From the NCBI GenBank assembly GCA_024036415.1, contig JAMWET010000489.1, forward strand, positions 168,501-232,500: 64,000 nucleotides of DNA. Direction: 5' to 3'. Below are positions 39,328 through 49,920 of the stretch, piece by piece. The notes under the pieces were generated by a model. That model had not been told where the DNA came from. It ran no database searches and saw only the letters and a list, made by a program, of their open reading frames with translations. This DNA is from Prochilodus magdalenae (lineage: Eukaryota; Chordata; Actinopteri; Characiformes; Prochilodontidae). A program made the translations under genes and the position numbers. Each line of letters opens with the position of its first letter. The stretch's first letter is position 1.

Positions 39328-40967
39328 TGACACTGGAATGTCTGATGCTGGGCCACATGAAACCATTGGTCAGAGCTGCTCTGGACCCCTTGCAGTTTGC
39401 ATACCAGGACGCCATTGGAGTGGATGATGCCGTTATCTACCTCATGGACAAAGTGCACTCCCACCTGGATACAGCAGGCAGCGCTGTGAGGATCATGTTC
39501 TTTGATTTCTCCAGTGCATTTAACACCTTACAGCCTGTGTTACTTGGGGATAAACTTCGTCAGATGCAGGTGGATGAATCCATCATCTCCTGGACTATGG
39601 ACTATCTGACAGGTCGACCCCAGTTTGTGCGGATGCAGGGCTGTGTTTCAGACGTAGCCATGTGCAGTACTGGGGCTCCTCAGGGGACTGTATTAGCACC
39701 ATTCCTTTTCAACATCTACACCTCTGACTTCAGATACAACTCTGGTACATGCCATCTGCAGAAGTTCTCAGATGACACAGCCATAGTCGGGTGTATCAGG
39801 AATGGACAGGAGGCTGAATACAGGAAGCTGGTGTCAGATTTTGTCAGCTGGTGTAAACTGAACCAACTGCAGCTAAACATCAGTAAGACAAAGGAGATGG
39901 TGGTGGATTTTAGGAAAAACAGATCTCCACAAGCACCAGTCACCATCGATGGAGAGGAAGTGAAGGTAGTTGGTACTTACAAGTACCTTGGTGTGCACTT
40001 GGACAACAAACTGGACTGGAGTTCTAACACCTCTGCAGTTTTCAAGAGAGGACAGAGCCGTCTGTACTTTCTGAGGAAACTGAGGTCCTTTGGGGTGTGC
40101 ACTAAACCCCTGTGGACGTTCTACCAGTCTGTTGTTGCTAGTGCCATATTCTATTCTGTTGTTTGCTGGGGCAACAGCATCAACAAAACTGCAATAAACA
40201 AACTGAACAAACTGGTCAAGAAGGCGGGGTCTGTTATAGGACTCAAACTGGACACTCTGGAGGTTGTGGCAGAAAAGCGGACTCTCAACAAACTCCTTGC
40301 AGTGATGGACAATGCCTCCCACCCCCTGCACTGTGCAGTGGAGAAACAGAGGAGCACGTTCAGCGGGAGGCTAAGACAGCTGCGCTGTGCTAAAGAGCGC
40401 CGTGTGAGATCCTTTCTCCCCACCGCGATAAGACTCTACAACGAGTCTCCCTATAGCAGGAACACCACCGATCTCCTGCTGTCTGAACTGTGTTGAGCTC
40501 CACTATATTGGTACACGCCCAGTTTTTAAACTCTACTGCACTGCTCTAATCTGGATTTTATCTGACCTGTCAATCGTCACTTTATATATAATCCTTACTA
40601 CCTCACAGCTCTAAGTGCAATATTACTTATGCTGCTCCGTTAATGTCTGTACATGCTCTTCTATCTATTATGTTATAGGCAATGTCTTATACATGCACAT
40701 TTATGTATATAGACAAATCTCCTTAATTCAGCTCTATTTATTTATTCTGATTAATGTATGTACATACTTCATAGAACACTTTTATATGCACATAGACTCT
40801 TCTGTTATTTTAATTTATGTCATTTTGTGATTGATAGCTCTTCTGTAACCTCTGCCCTTTTTATTGTAACAATGTATGTCTTACTTGTGCAATATGTACA
40901 GAACTGTGACACTGCAATTTCCTTCGGGATCAATAAAGTGTTATCTAATCTTATCTTATCTTATCTA
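39328..40967 (+). mobile_element. 5'-truncated non-LTR retrotransposon (L2/CR1-type LINE)
   Basis: The element starts inside the reverse transcriptase domain, runs through the carboxy-terminal domain to a stop at 40496, and ends in a 3' UTR of about 470 bases. The 3' end reads GGGATCAATAAAGTG followed by a TATCT/ATCTT short tandem tail, typical of L2/CR1-group LINEs, which end in microsatellite-like repeats rather than poly(A). The endonuclease and first ORF are missing. 5' truncation is the usual result of incomplete target-primed reverse transcription. No target-site duplication is obvious because the 5' flank is simple repeat. Clade assignment is from memory. Confidence 0.85.
39330..40496 (+). 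pseudogene. LINE reverse transcriptase, amino-truncated but open to its stop
   Basis: Reverse transcriptases of non-LTR elements copy their RNA at the nicked target. From about 39330 the peptide reads LECLMLGHMKPLVR, DPLQFAYQ, IMFFDFSSAFNTL (finger/palm with the first Asp), STGAPQGTVLAPFLF, the catalytic FSDDTAIVG near 39758-39790, then the thumb (LQLNISKTKEMVVDF) and YKYLGVHLDNKLDW. The carboxy-terminal domain ends RRVRSFLPTAIRLYN. No stop or frameshift occurs over about 388 codons, so the insertion looks young. The amino-terminal endonuclease and RT0 region are absent, so no functional protein is expected. The apparent ATG at 39231 lies in flanking simple repeat. Confidence 0.9.
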
Positions 40968-41089
40968 AGAGCGGATCAACGCTGATGGATAACGCTGAGG
41001 GGCTACCAGCACAGAGGAGTTCTCTCCAGGACTCTTAGGACCACACACTTAATTCATACAACAAGTTACAATGTCTACCTCTTAGTCCC

Positions 41090-41170
41090 CCTAATCCATC
41101 TCTGTCTCTGTCTCTGTCTCTCTCTTAGTTTCTCTCTTTCCTTCTTTCTCTCTTTCCTTCCTCTTCTTTG
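41090..41170. repeat. CT-rich simple repeat
   Basis: (TCTCTG)n followed by TTTCTCTCTTTCCTTC-type sequence. Confidence 0.85.
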
Positions 41171-41384
41171 TTAAGCACTGGAATGACATTTCTCCAGAGC
41201 GATTACATCAGAACCCCCAGAGCAGCTAGAGGCACCTGAGCATCAGTTCCACTGTGGGTCTCCTGCCCTGTTTCTCCAGTTCATCACCCGACATGACTAC
41301 ATCCTCTACACTGACCAGCGTCTGGCTCTGATCATGAACTCTGTCTATGGGTCGGCTCCATCTTACAGTTACTCCGTCCTGGAT

Positions 41385-41452
41385 CTAATCAGATTGGATC
41401 TAATCAGATTGGATCTAATCAGACTGGATCTAATCAGACTGGATCTAATAGA
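41385..41452. repeat. 15-bp tandem repeat (TGGATCTAATCAGAT)
   Basis: Four and a half copies with a single T/C variant in the last positions. Confidence 0.95.
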
Positions 41453-41479
41453 TGATCTAAGCTGCTTCTCCTGTTAGTT

Positions 41480-41645
41480 CTGTCTTTCTCTCTTTATCTG
41501 GGTTCGACCTGAGGAGGCTGGGTTCTGCCCTTGAGCCTGTTTCCTCTCGAGGTTTCTTCCTTACCCAAGGGAGTTTTTCCTCGCCACTGTTGCCTCTGGC
41601 TTTCTCAAGGGGGGCTTGGGATCCGCCCTCTAATCCACTCTATTC
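41480..41645 (+). repeat. common teleost dispersed repeat
   Basis: Contains CCTCTCGAGGTTTCTTCCTT, GGGAGTTTTTCCTCGCCACT and TGCCTCTGGCTTTCTCAAGG, a block I recognise as very frequent in fish genomes. Family name not known to me. Confidence 0.65.
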
Positions 41646-41855
41646 ACTGTTTAAGTGGCTAATGGTTGCCAAACCCGATCAAACGTCCGCAATTCCTCTT
41701 AGATCAAATCTAATCCTCTTCAAATTCAGATAAAACGTGACGTCTGTCAACCATAGAGCGTGTGAAGGTGGTATAGGAGAATTCTTCTCTTGGCAAGAGG
41801 AAGGACAAAGACCACTGGGTCAGCCCCCTGGGGTCTTGAAAAAAGGGATTCTGCC

Positions 41856-42291
41856 GGTACCCCAACATTGCAAGCATTGGGCCACGGATCTATACTACAC
41901 TCAAAAACCTCCCCCAATGAGGTGACACCTGCCATCCACAACATTTCGAGCTTTGTGGCAAAGTGGCAGGTTGGGTAAATGTGAAAAAACATACTTTACT
42001 CTTAATGTAAGTCAGTGGAACCAGACTTTTTATCCAGGCAGTTTTGGGCCACTTATTTTGGTCCATTCATCATGAAATTCACACACGATGTAAAGAACAA
42101 CAGGTTCTTTCAAAGTCTCAAAACCTATACATGATATATACAAGTTAATATATAATCTCTAATTAGGTCTTTTTCAAAAAGCAGTCTGGCCTGAGGCACT
42201 ACCTATAACTTCAGTGTGAATGGGCGGGGCTAAGGGGAGATCTGTAGCTCCGTAGATGGAAAAACATACTTTGTAAGTATGTTGTATGTTT
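41856..42291 (+). repeat. dispersed repeat, copy A of a direct pair
   Basis: About 436 bases nearly identical to 45165-45621 in the same orientation. Copy B has 21 extra bases near 45270. A second, partial tandem duplicate of its middle follows at about 42291-42390 ('aagccagtggaacc', 'tcatgaaatttatacag'). It is unclassified. The open frames over it are short and not conserved between copies. Confidence 0.85.
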
Positions 42292-42448
42292 TAAGCCAGT
42301 GGAACCAAACATTTGAGTAATTTGGGGCCATGTCTTTGATCCATCTATCATGAAATTTATACAGAATGTAAAGAACAAGCAGTTTCAAATTACAACAAAA
42401 ACTGAAAAACAACAAAAATGAAGATACAAGGTTTTGTTCAAGCGTCAA

Positions 42449-42461
42449 CCAGCAGGTGGCG
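42449..42461 (+). promoter_or_regulatory. CTCF-like core motif
   Basis: CCAGCAGGTGGCG matches the vertebrate CTCF core CCASYAGRKGGCR at every position. A single motif match is expected by chance now and then in this much DNA. It lies between the two genes and within or next to repeat sequence. Confidence 0.35.
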
Positions 42462-43529
42462 ATATAACCTTAACCCTAAAGGCCATGTTGGTCAATCAGA
42501 AGCCTGGTTCTTTCCTAAATCAGCCACTTATATATTTTGCCGGCTACACTAGTTAATGCCCCTTTAACTGTGCTGCACTACTGAACACTATTTAGTGCTG
42601 CAGTGTGCAGGTTGGGATGCAGCTCCTGTGATGTGTGGGTGTTGGATATAGCAGTGACCTCCACAGCACATTCTAGCACCTCTGTTCGTCAGTACAGTGT
42701 AATGGAGACTGTATGTCTGTGTGTAAACATGTAACCAGTCCTATTAGCGCTACTAAAGCTAGCACTATTTTGGCTACGACCTCCATGGCACAGAACCGCC
42801 TCATGTAAACAAAGGAGACCACTGTGCACACCTGACATTTCAAGCCAAAAACTGCATGGAGTTTTTCCAAAGCTCCATTTTCAGTGTCCTACAACGCTGT
42901 CAGTGTGTGGACAAAAGGCCACAACACAAAAATCCATGTTTTAAAATATACCAGTGTACGTGTGGACAAGGCCTGAGATCCCAGCTGCCAGTGAAATCCC
43001 TCCCAAAGCTCTTCACAGCTCGTAGTATACAAAACATAGCATCTGAATATTTAACATATTCATGTCAGGTTCTTGCCTCACGTTTGGTGTGTAGTGACCT
43101 TCACTCTATACTGATGCTACACAAGTGTCAGAAGTGTGGTAGCACTTTCATCTTTCATCTCCAGACCACATGGGGGAGCTATCCCCCCCCTGACCCCAGT
43201 GTGACATTGTCATAAAAAACATGGGCTTGTCACCACTGGCTGACAAAGTCGGGAAGCCTGTAGATCACCCCCAACCACACATTTCCTGCATATGGCAGAT
43301 GGCAAACCCACAAACCCACTGCACATCCCAGCAGCGAGTGAGATAAACAACACACACGCACAACTCCAACCCAACTACTACCTGTTTACAATTGAAACTC
43401 ATACTGCAGCCGCAGAGCCTCCGGTGAACCTATGCACGTGGCTGCTCTGCATGGCCACGCCTTCCGTATGCCTACGGCCACACGACCAGTCGGAGGGACG
43501 CTGTAATATGGAAATCTTTGTGGGCAGTG
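42462..43529. other. intergenic DNA without recognised genes
   Basis: The longest frame is 119 codons (42856-43215, plus) and resembles nothing I know. Part of it ('acacaaaaatccatgtttt', 'gtgtacgtgtggacaaggcc') has the feel of a dispersed repeat. No splice-bounded exon stands out. Confidence 0.5.
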
Positions 43530-45000
43530 TCCGTGCAACGTCTGTGCTTTGAAAGCATAACTGAAAGCATGATCACCAGCTCCATCACAGTCTGGTTTGG
43601 ATACTGCTCCACCCAGGACTGCAAGTGTCTGCAGTGGGTGGTCAAGACACCCCAGTCAGTCTCAGGGGCAGCTCCATCACAGTCTGGTTTGGATACTGCT
43701 TCACCCAAGACTGCGAGTATATGCAGCAGGTGGTCAAGACACCCCAGTCAATCTCAGGGACAGCTCCATTACAGTCTGGTTTGGATACTGCTCCACCCAT
43801 GACTGCAAGTGTCTGCAGTGGATGGTCAAGACACCCAGGTCAATCTCAGGGACAGCTCCATCACAGTCTGGTTTGGATACTGCTCCACCCAGGACTGCGA
43901 GTGTCTGCAGTGGGTGGTCAAGACACCCCAGTCAATCTCAGGGACAGCTCCATTACAGTCTGGTTTGGATACTGCTCCACCCATGACTGCAAGTGTCTGC
44001 AATGGGTGGTCAAGACACCCAGGTCAATCTCAGGGATAGCTCCATCACAGTCTGGTCTGGATACTGCTCCACCCAGGACTGCAAGTATCTGCAGCAGGTG
44101 GTCAAGACACCCCAGTCAGTCTCAGGGACAGCTCCATCACAGTCTGGTTTGGATACTGCTCCACCCAGGACTGCAAGTATCTGCAGTGGGTGGTCAAGAC
44201 ACCCCAGTCAATCTCAGGGACAGCTCCATCACAGTCTGGTTTGGATACTGCTCCACCCAGGACTGCGAGTGTCTGCAATGGGTGGCCAAGACACCCTAGC
44301 CAGTCTCAGGGACAGCTCCATCACAGTCTGGTTTGGATACTGCTCCACCCAGGACTGCAAGTGTCTGCAATGGGTGGTCAAGACACCCCAGTCAATCTCA
44401 GGGACAGCTCCATCACAGTCTGGTTTGGATACTGCTCCACCCAGGACTGCGAGTGTCTGCAATGGGTGGTCAAGACACCCCAGTCAATCTCAGGGACAGC
44501 TCCATCACAGTCTGGTTTGGATACTGCTCCACCCAGGACTGCAAGTATCTGCAATGGGTAGTCAAGACACCCCAATCAGTCTCAGGGACAGCTCCATCAC
44601 AGTCTGGTTTGGATACTGCTCCAGCCAGGACTGCGAGTGTCTGCGATGGGTGGTCAAGACACCCCAGTCAGTCTCAGGGACAGCTCCATCACAGTCTGGT
44701 TTGGATACTGCTCCACCCTGGACTGCAAGTATCTGCAGTGGATGGTCAAGACACCCCAGTCAATCTCAGGGACAGCTTTTTCACCAGTAGAGGACATTGA
44801 CAACTCCAGGGTCCTCTTGAGGGCCCACAAGATCATGAAGGACAAAAACTTGTATTCATCACAGCCTCATCACACATCTCTCATGTGGCTGACGATACAC
44901 CCTCCTGTATATCAAAGACCACCAGATTACAGAACCGTTTCTACCCCCAGGCCATCAGAGCTCTGAGTACCTCACTCCCTCCAACCACTGTTCCACCTCA
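43530..45000 (+). mobile_element. LINE reverse transcriptase carboxy-terminal fragment, internally expanded
   Basis: Before the array the plus strand reads FESITESMITSSITVWFGYC, matching the LINE motif 'IES..T.SITVWYGNC' just carboxy-terminal to the reverse transcriptase. After the array it continues VEDIDNSRVLLRAHKIMKD and, one frame away, NRFYPQAIRALS, both typical of the carboxy-terminal end of fish LINE ORF2. Between them one 92-base segment is repeated thirteen times. The source LINE is distinct from the one at 39328. The family is not determined. Confidence 0.8.
43579..44774 (+). repeat. 92-bp tandem array, 13 copies, derived from LINE coding sequence
   Basis: Each unit starts GCTCCATCACAGTCTGGTTT; starts recur every 92 bases from 43579 to 44775, exactly thirteen periods. 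Units differ by few substitutions (GTGTCTGC/GTATCTGC, CAGTGG/CAATGG/CAGCAGG). Because 92 is not a multiple of three, successive units are read in different frames, and all three forward frames are free of stops for most of the array, giving overlapping frames of 129 to 265 codons. The proper LINE frame reads SSITVWFGYCSTQDCKCLQW then VVKTPQSISG. The three-frame openness is a repeat property and not evidence of a protein. Confidence 0.95.
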
Positions 45001-45164
45001 TGCTCCTCGGCCATAAGCATCTGACCAGTGATGTAGTTCATGCTCAGTCTTCTCCTCTGAGAGCTGAGCACTAAAACAGACTGCTTAATAACACAGACTG
45101 CACAATTTACACTGGTGACGGTATGGGTGTACGTATACGTGTATGATACATGGGCCCTTATCAA
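45001..45164. other. possible 3' remainder of the LINE fragment
   Basis: No frame of note. It contains 'gagagctgagcactaaaacag' and a short TACGTATACGTGTATG stretch and joins directly to repeat copy B. Confidence 0.4.
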
Positions 45165-45621
45165 GGTTACCCCAAACATTGCAGGCATTGGGCACGGGTC
45201 TATACTACACTCAAAAACCTCCCCCAATGAGGTGACACCTGCCATCCAAAACATTTCGAGCTTTGTAGCGGCACAAAACATGGGGAGCAAAGTGGCAGGT
45301 TGGGTAAATGTGAAAAAACATACTTCACTCTTAATGTAAGTCAATGGAACCAGACTTTTTTATCCAGGCAGTTTTGGGCCACTTATTTTGGTCCATTCAT
45401 CATGAAATTCACACACGATGTACAGAACAACAGGTTCTTTCAAAGTCTCAAAACCTATACATGATATATACAGGTTAATATATAATCTCTAATTAGGTCT
45501 TTTTCAAAAAGCAGTCTGGCCTGAGACACTACCTATAACCTCAGTGTGAATGGGCGGGGCTAAGTGGAGATCTGTATCTCTGTAGATGGAAAAACATATT
45601 TTGTAAGTATGTGGTATGTTT
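45165..45621 (+). repeat. dispersed repeat, copy B of a direct pair
   Basis: Same orientation as 41856-42291 and nearly identical apart from 21 extra bases (CGGCACAAAACATGGGGAGC and neighbours near 45270). Both contain TGAATGGGCGGGGCTAAG. The two copies bracket about 2.9 kb containing the 92-bp array. Confidence 0.85.
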
Positions 45622-46149
45622 AAATGTTTTGGTATTTGAGTCACGCAGCACGAGTGAACCAGGGTGATTTATTTACACATTGTACCAAAAAAACCCATAC
45701 CTTAAATGCCAGGCCTACTCAGCCCTTTCTATGGGTCCTCCTGACCCTCAGGCTCGCTCGCTCGCTGGCTCCAATGTGGCATGTAGCCCACGTGTCCCTT
45801 GTCCCACACTCACGCTCCGCTGTGTGGCATGTAAGCCACATGTCCTCCTACCTCACACTAGAATGAGGGCCAGCTTATTAGGGTATGATGCCCCTCACAC
45901 CTGTGCGTAATCAGTGGGTAACATGTACCGCCTATACTCACACCTGGTCCAGTTAGCTTATATATTAGCATTAACAGTCTGTGGCTATAACAGCATCTGC
46001 TCTTCTGTGAAGTCATTCCACAAGATTTTGGAGTGTGCCTGGAAATATGCTATGTCCATTTGTGAGGTCAGGCACTGAAGTTGGACAGGAAGGCCGGGCC
46101 CACACTCAACGCTTCACTTCATACAACGTGGGGCTAAGGTTAAGACTGA
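45622..46149. other. intergenic DNA, unrecognised
   Basis: Contains a short (CTCG)n tract near 45752 and two similar blocks, 'gtggcatgtagcccacgtgtcc' and 'gtggcatgtaagccacatgtcc', about 60 bases apart, a local duplication. No gene seen. Confidence 0.5.
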
Positions 46150-46690
46150 ATACCTCTACACCAAACTCCTCAATCCATGTCTTTATGAAGTTGGCTTTGT
46201 GTACAGGGACACAGGAAGAGGAAAGGGTTCTTCCCCAAACTGCTGCCTCTAAGCTGGAAGCATGTAACTGTGTGAAAGCCCCTGACTGGAACCACGGGTC
46301 CGAGCCCAAACCCTGAAACACACCCCCAGACCATTATCCCCCCTCCACCCAATTAACTGTTGCATTCCGATATGTAGCATTCTCCTGGATTCATCCACCA
46401 AACTCAGATCCCTCCATCAGACTCTGATCAGACACTCCTGAGAACATGGTCCCACTGCTTCACAGTCCAGTGGTGGAGCTTTACACCACTCGAGATGATG
46501 CTTAGCATTACACATAGTGGTCTTAGGCTTGTTCGACCAGCTGCTCGACCATGGAGACCCACTTAATGGAGCTCCTGCCTCACAGTTCTGGTGCTGATGT
46601 TGCTGGTATACCTACAGCACTCGGCAGCTCTGCTGTGTGAGTTTGCATGGTGTACTGCTTGGTGTCTGAGCTGTTGAGCTTCTAAACACT
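46150..46690 (-). mobile_element. Tc1-like transposase fossil
   Basis: Minus-strand frames read LHHWTVKQWDHVL (before the first catalytic Asp), GGGGIMVWGCVSGFGLGP and WGRTLSSSCVPVHKANFIKT, matching the W..VLWSDESRF, GGGGIMVWGCFS and FQHDNAPVHKA regions of a fish Tc1-like transposase. Several stops and shifts break it. It belongs to the same family as 47130-48172 but lies in the opposite orientation. Confidence 0.85.
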
Positions 46691-47129
46691 TACATTTCAC
46701 AAAAATCACACTTACAGTTGTCTGCACTTATATGTTCTCACAGATAGTGTGAACGTGAATAAGAGAAAGAGATAAAAATCATGTTATTAACGGCTCTTTA
46801 ATCTCTTCCTTCTCATGTCACTTCAGTTTTGGAAATAAGCCCATCAGTACTGACGCAGACTGCTGTTCGTAGAAAGCTCATGCCGATGAAAACCCAGTTT
46901 TATCGCCTCAGTTTCTGAAACTGTAAATAAACATACCGTACAGTGTTTCTGGTAGGAGAGACAGCAGCTCTGCTGAAGGCCAGTCAGCCGAGTAGATCAC
47001 TGTTAGACTTCAGTGCTTGATGTATTTTCAGTGGAGGGATGGCGTGTGCTAGAGTGCCAATAGCGTCTCCCTAACTGTCAACCCTGGATGTGTCAAGAAA
47101 TATATATAACTGAAGCTTGCATATACACA

Positions 47130-48172
47130 ATATTGCCGAAAATATTCACTCCCCTATCCAAACCGTTAAATTCAGGTGTTCGTCACTTCCATGGACACAG
47201 GTGTGTAAAACCAAGTGCCTAGACAAGCAGACTGCTCCTACAGACGTTAGTGAGAGAATGGGTCGCTCTCAGGAGCTCAGTGAACTCCAGTGTGGTACCG
47301 TGATAGGATGCCACCTGTGCACCAAGTCCATTTGTTTTGTTGGGACAGTGGGAGTGACTGGGAACAACAGCAACCACGTACACCACATACAATGACAGAG
47401 CGGGGTCAGCGGATGCTGAGGGTCATAGTGCACAGAGGTCACCAACTTTCTACAGAGTCCATCACTACAGACCTCCAAAGTTCATGTGTCCTTCAGATCA
47501 GCTCAGGTACAGTGTGTAGAGCTTGATGGAATGGGTTTCCATGGCCGAGCAGCTGCATCCCAGCCTTACATCACCAAGCGCAGTGCAGAGCGTGGAGTGC
47601 AGTGGTGTAACGCTCCGCCCCTGGACTCTAGAGCAGTGGAGGCGTGTTCTCTGGAGTAATCCGATGGATGGGTCTGGGTTTGGTGGTTGCCAGTAAAACG
47701 GTACTTGTCTGACTGCACTGTGCCAAGTGTAAAGATTGGTGGAGGGGGGATTCCGGTGTGGGGGTGTTGTTCAGGAGTTGGGTTCGGACACTTAGTTCTA
47801 GTGAAAGGACCACCTAACACCTCAGCATTCCAAGATGTAATTCCAAGAGACAATTTCATGCTCCCAACTTTGTGGGGACAGTTTGGGGACAGCCCCTTCC
47901 TGTTCCAACCTGACCGCACACCAGTGCACAGAGCAAGCTCCATAAAGACATGGATGAGCGAGTCTGGTGTGGAGGAACTGGACCGGCCTGCGCAGAGTCC
48001 TGACCTCCACCCGATAGAACACCTTTGGGATGGATTGAGATGAACCTCACAAATGTGCTTCTGGAAGAATGGTCAGGAATTCCCATAAACACATTCCTAC
48101 ACCTTGTGGAAAGCCTTCCCAGAGGAGCTGAAATTATTACATCTGCAAAGGGTGGGCCGACATCATATTAAA
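47130..48172 (+). mobile_element. Tc1-like transposon, nearly full-length fossil
   Basis: Starts with the terminal sequence ATATTGCCGAAAATATTCAC, followed by CATGGACACAGGTGTGTAAA and RMGRSQELSELQCGTVIG, the conserved start of this transposase. Then come VKIGGGGIPVWGCCSGVGFG, a degraded FQPDRTPVHRASSIKTW (second catalytic region; the usual HDN is PDR) and AQSPDLHPIEHLWDGL with the catalytic Glu. It ends near GGGTGGGCCGACATCATATT, so the right terminal repeat is lost. Frameshifts make it inactive. Confidence 0.85.
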
Positions 48173-48179
48173 CCAAATT

Positions 48180-48700
48180 AGCCACATGAATTACTGGACT
48201 CACCTTGGCTCATGAGGTTGCTAACTGGACCCTGGAAGACAGTCAACATGTGGCTTGTCATGGTACCAGTTGTTTTGGGCTGATGGTAGGGCTTGTGTGT
48301 GGTGCAGCTCCCGTAAACCATGGACCCCAGTGGTCAACAAGGCACTGTGCAGGCTGGTAGTGGTTCCATACTGGTGTGGGGTGTGCTCTCATGTCATGGG
48401 TTGGGTCCACTGGCCCGCTATGTTTCACTGCATGGTGACTGTTTGCAGCCCTTCATGTGCCCCCACACTGATGGGCTATTCCAGCAGGGTAATGCACCGT
48501 GCCATCGGGCACAAGTTATCCAGAATTGTTTGCCCGAACTTAGCTCAGTTAAAGCATTCCACCATAATAACTCATCTGAGGTCCAATAATTCACATCACC
48601 TTGGCATGAACATGCTGGCCAGTGTTCAACCTCACTCACAAGATAACACCTCACAGCAGGTGTTGGTGTTAAGTCGTCCCCTGTGGTAACTCCACATAAT
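48180..48700 (+). mobile_element. second Tc1-like transposase fossil, different subfamily
   Basis: Plus frame reads GSILVWGVLSCHGLGPLARY and LFQQGNAPCHRAQVIQNCLP, matching GSVMVWGVFSWHGLGPL and the FQQDNAPCHRA motif. The second catalytic Asp is changed to Gly and the following frame is broken. It is placed directly behind the previous fossil. Confidence 0.8.
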
Positions 48701-48839
48701 CCATTTACATATTCCTATGGCATTTGGTATGTCAGTGTACATGGCTATTTATCACACTTCTACAGCATGACGCTACATTAAGTGAAATGAGATAGCGCCC
48801 CCACTGACCTGGAGAGGAATGACACATCAGTGAACTGAA

Positions 48840-49920
48840 AGATAGATGGCAATGAAAAAGAAACAGCTTGGTGAGACTTGGAAAAGCAGCCCGGCTGGAG
48901 GATGGCCGAAAAGGTTGCTGTGACTGGGTGTCTGGACTGCAGCTGGTAGCGAGGGCCTGACAGTGGAGTGGCATGGTCACACGGCCCTCCTGCAATGCTT
49001 TAAGCAGGCACTGAGACGGCATGTGCAGCCTGCAGAGAGACAGGGCTCTGGTGCACACAAGCCGCAACAAGTTCTGCTACACCAAGGAAAGGAGGATGCG
49101 GCTCTCAGCCTCTCCGCTATGGCACTCTGATGAATAGGATGTAGCCCCTGAGGATGCCTGGACAGCAGCCAGTTTTCCAGGACCTGCCAGTGTAGTGGTG
49201 ATATGGCCCTCCAGCGAAGCTCCAAGCAGGCGCAGGCAGAGCTCCAGTGCACACAACCGCAACAACTTCACCTGCACTATGGGAGGAGGACGTGGCACTC
49301 AGTCCCTCCACTCTGGCATGCTGATGAACACGACGTAGCCCCCAGGAGCACCCCCAATGAGGGACTCTCCAGGATCAAACTCTATGGGGTTGCCAGGAAG
49401 GCTGACCTTTGAGGGGGGCTATGCGGAGAATGCCACTTCCTCTGCAGTCATAGGAGGACAGAAAGCGTGGGCATGCAAGGAGGTCTCGGGAGGGACTATG
49501 CAGTGATCTCTCTACGGCTGCTACTGATTTTTTCCAGCACCCCAACCATCAGTGTGGGACCTCAGTGGACCTTTGAGCTGGTTGAGCAGCGGCTGGATTT
49601 TGGTTTAATAAAACACTGACACCAACATTTTACAATACCATCTACAGTACTTGCACAGACACGTGTAAACAGCTTCACGTGTAGGCCCTTGACTCCACCT
49701 GCATGATTTGCAAGAGCACACGTAAAAGGGGCAAGGGGCTTTTTCACAGTGGTGTGCATTTTTGACGCCCGGTGACGTTTGTTTTGATTTTTTTAGAGAC
49801 AGGGCGTTGGTGACTGTTAAGGGTGTAGCTGTCACTTCAGGATGTGTTGGTTTCAGATGTGGCTGGCTTTCCTTTAAACAGAAAAGCTTTTTGGTACCAA
49901 ATAAAGGCAAAAAAACCAGC
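48840..49920. other. unclassified GC-richer block with internal duplication
   Basis: Two similar segments of about 170-200 bases occur in order: around 48930-49080 and around 49150-49275 share 'gtggtcacacggccctcc'/'gtgatatggccctccagc', 'aagcaggc', 'gtgcacacaagccgcaacaa'/'gtgcacacaaccgcaacaac'. Short frames on both strands (up to 112 codons) have no recognised similarity. An AATAAAA near 49609 and 'aaataaaggc' near 49900 could mark ends of an old retroelement. Origin unknown. Confidence 0.45.

Noticed and set aside
43597..44800. Overlapping frames of 129-265 codons as coding genes
   Set aside because: All three plus frames are open because one stop-free 92-bp LINE segment is tandemly repeated; only one frame matches LINE peptide.
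41856..45621. LTR retrotransposon with copies A and B as its long terminal repeats
   Set aside because: No TG...CA ends, primer-binding site or gag/pol between them; the interior is a non-LTR LINE fragment, and the same family occurs singly elsewhere.
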